In this document: in pieces, positions 6,444-7,307 of the stretch | Layout: each line of letters opens with the position of its first letter | Position numbering within the stretch: position 1 is the stretch's first letter | Assembly (NCBI GenBank): GCA_002405445.1 | Contig: DHLV01000074.1 | Span: 20,704 to 28,010 of the forward strand | Length of the DNA stretch: 7,307 bases | Direction: 5' to 3' | Origin: Flammeovirgaceae bacterium UBA4659 | GTDB taxonomy: Bacteria; Bacteroidota; Bacteroidia; Cytophagales; Cyclobacteriaceae | The notes under the pieces: generated by a model | Told to the model about the DNA's origin: nothing | The model's database searches: none | Seen by the model: the letters and a program-made list of their open reading frames with translations, nothing else | Translations under genes and position numbers: made by a program

Positions 6444-7307
6444 ATGAACCTGGAAACGTTGGTGAGAAAGAATGTTCGCAACCTGAAGCCTTACACATCA
6501 GCTCGCGATGAATTTAAGGGTGACGCAGAGGTGTACCTAGACGCAAACGAAAACCCCCACCGTACCGGATATAATCGGTACCCCGACCCAATGCAAAATG
6601 CGCTGAAGAAAAAATTGGGCGAGATCAAAGGTGTAGATCCAAAAAATGTTTTCTTAGGAAATGGAAGTGACGAACCAATTGACCTATTAATACGGGCATT
6701 CTGTGAGCCGGGCCTGGACAATGTGCTGATACCGCAACCCACCTATGGTATGTACACAGTGAGCGCAAACATCAACAATATTTTCATTAAAGCAACGCCA
6801 CTCACACCCGATTTTGATCTTGATGTACCAAGTATTCTTGCAGAAATCGATGGCCGTTCGAAACTGCTTTTCATTTGCAGTCCCAACAATCCTTCGGGTA
6901 ATCTTCTGAACAGAAATAAAGTCGTAGAACTTATAACGTCATTTCCAGGCCTTGTCATCGTTGATGAGGCCTACATCGACTTTGCTGGTGGCGATAGTTA
7001 CACCACACTGCTGGCTAAACACCACAACCTGGTTGTGCTTCAAACGCTATCGAAGGCATGGGGGTTGGCAGCCATCCGACTGGGTATTTGCTTTGCCCAT
7101 GAAAAAGTCATAGACATCTTGAATAAGATCAAGCCTCCATATAACATCAGTACCCTCACACAGCAGGTTGCACTCACAGAACTGCAACACGAATCGAGAA
7201 AAGACGGGTGGGTCCGCACGATTATGCTTGAAAGAGACCGGATGGCCGCAGCACTCAAGCAATTGCCTGCTGTAATAAAAGTATATCGGTCCGATGCGAA
7301 TTTCCAC
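6444..7307 (+). CDS. hisC: Histidinol-phosphate aminotransferase HisC, 3'-truncated by the window edge
   Basis: PLP enzyme (fold type I, aminotransferase class I/II) converting imidazole-acetol phosphate plus glutamate to L-histidinol phosphate. The frame from ATG 6444 is open to the last base, giving 288 residues of an expected 350 or so. Motifs: N-terminal VRNLKPYTSARDE (11-23) and LDANENPH (32-39), typical of HisC; GNGSDE (72-77, cofactor phosphate loop); SPNNPSG (146-152); VDEAY (173-177, cofactor Asp and Tyr); and TLSKAWGLAAIRLG (201-214), with K204 as the Schiff-base lysine and R212 as the phosphate-binding Arg. The usual Gly after GLA is Ala here, a mild change. The frame ends at SDANFH, the conserved S-x-A-N-F segment that precedes the C-terminal domain. 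The 25-bp A-rich gap after hisD supports the operon. The missing end lies beyond the window. Confidence 0.95.
   Translation, partial: MNLETLVRKNVRNLKPYTSARDEFKGDAEVYLDANENPHRTGYNRYPDPMQNALKKKLGEIKGVDPKNVFLGNGSDEPIDLLIRAFCEPGLDNVLIPQPTYGMYTVSANINNIFIKATPLTPDFDLDVPSILAEIDGRSKLLFICSPNNPSGNLLNRNKVVELITSFPGLVIVDEAYIDFAGGDSYTTLLAKHHNLVVLQTLSKAWGLAAIRLGICFAHEKVIDILNKIKPPYNISTLTQQVALTELQHESRKDGWVRTIMLERDRMAAALKQLPAVIKVYRSDANFH

Noticed and set aside
7044..7088. Ala in place of the usual Gly in the HisC SKAWGLAxIRLG motif as a defect
   Set aside because: The catalytic Lys and phosphate-binding Arg are intact and Ala is a small substitution, so it is more likely lineage variation.
6491..7307. Minus-strand open frames across the right edge
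   Set aside because: The plus-strand frame from 6444 encodes HisC with all the core PLP motifs, so the minus-strand frames are chance.

Overview
This window looks like chromosomal DNA from a member of the Bacteroidota, most likely a Cytophagales-type bacterium. That placement is an inference from the style of the proteins, moderate GC, A-rich stretches instead of clear Shine-Dalgarno sites before most starts, promoter-like boxes resembling the Bacteroidota TTTG / TAnnTTTG pattern, and the histidine gene order hisG-hisD-hisC. No rRNA or other taxonomic marker is present.

Left part (1-2332, + strand): the 3' part of an M20-family metallopeptidase gene, whose start lies before the window, overlaps by 4 bases a gene for an exported protein of unknown function. 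The C-terminus of that protein resembles the TonB C-terminal fold. Middle part (2316-3987, - strand): a TPR-repeat lipoprotein gene is followed, after one base, by a Nudix hydrolase of the CoA-diphosphatase type. The 3' end of the Nudix gene overlaps the 3' end of the TonB-like gene by 17 bp.

Right part (3988-7307, + strand): a 270-bp intergenic region holds what appears to be a complete transcription-attenuation control for histidine synthesis. It contains a 22-codon leader ORF with five histidine codons among six consecutive codons, alternative pairing segments, and a strong intrinsic terminator. Then come hisG (long form), hisD, and hisC, which is cut by the window edge. The spacers of 31 and 25 bp suggest one operon that continues to the right. 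HisG commits ATP and PRPP to the pathway, HisC makes histidinol phosphate near the end, and HisD carries out the final two oxidations to histidine. The inferred logic is that low charged tRNA-His stalls the leader ribosome and lets RNA polymerase read through into hisG.

The leader/attenuator is the most notable element and is absent from a simple long-ORF view. Second is an apparent His-to-Gln replacement at the first metal-ligand position of the M20 peptidase.
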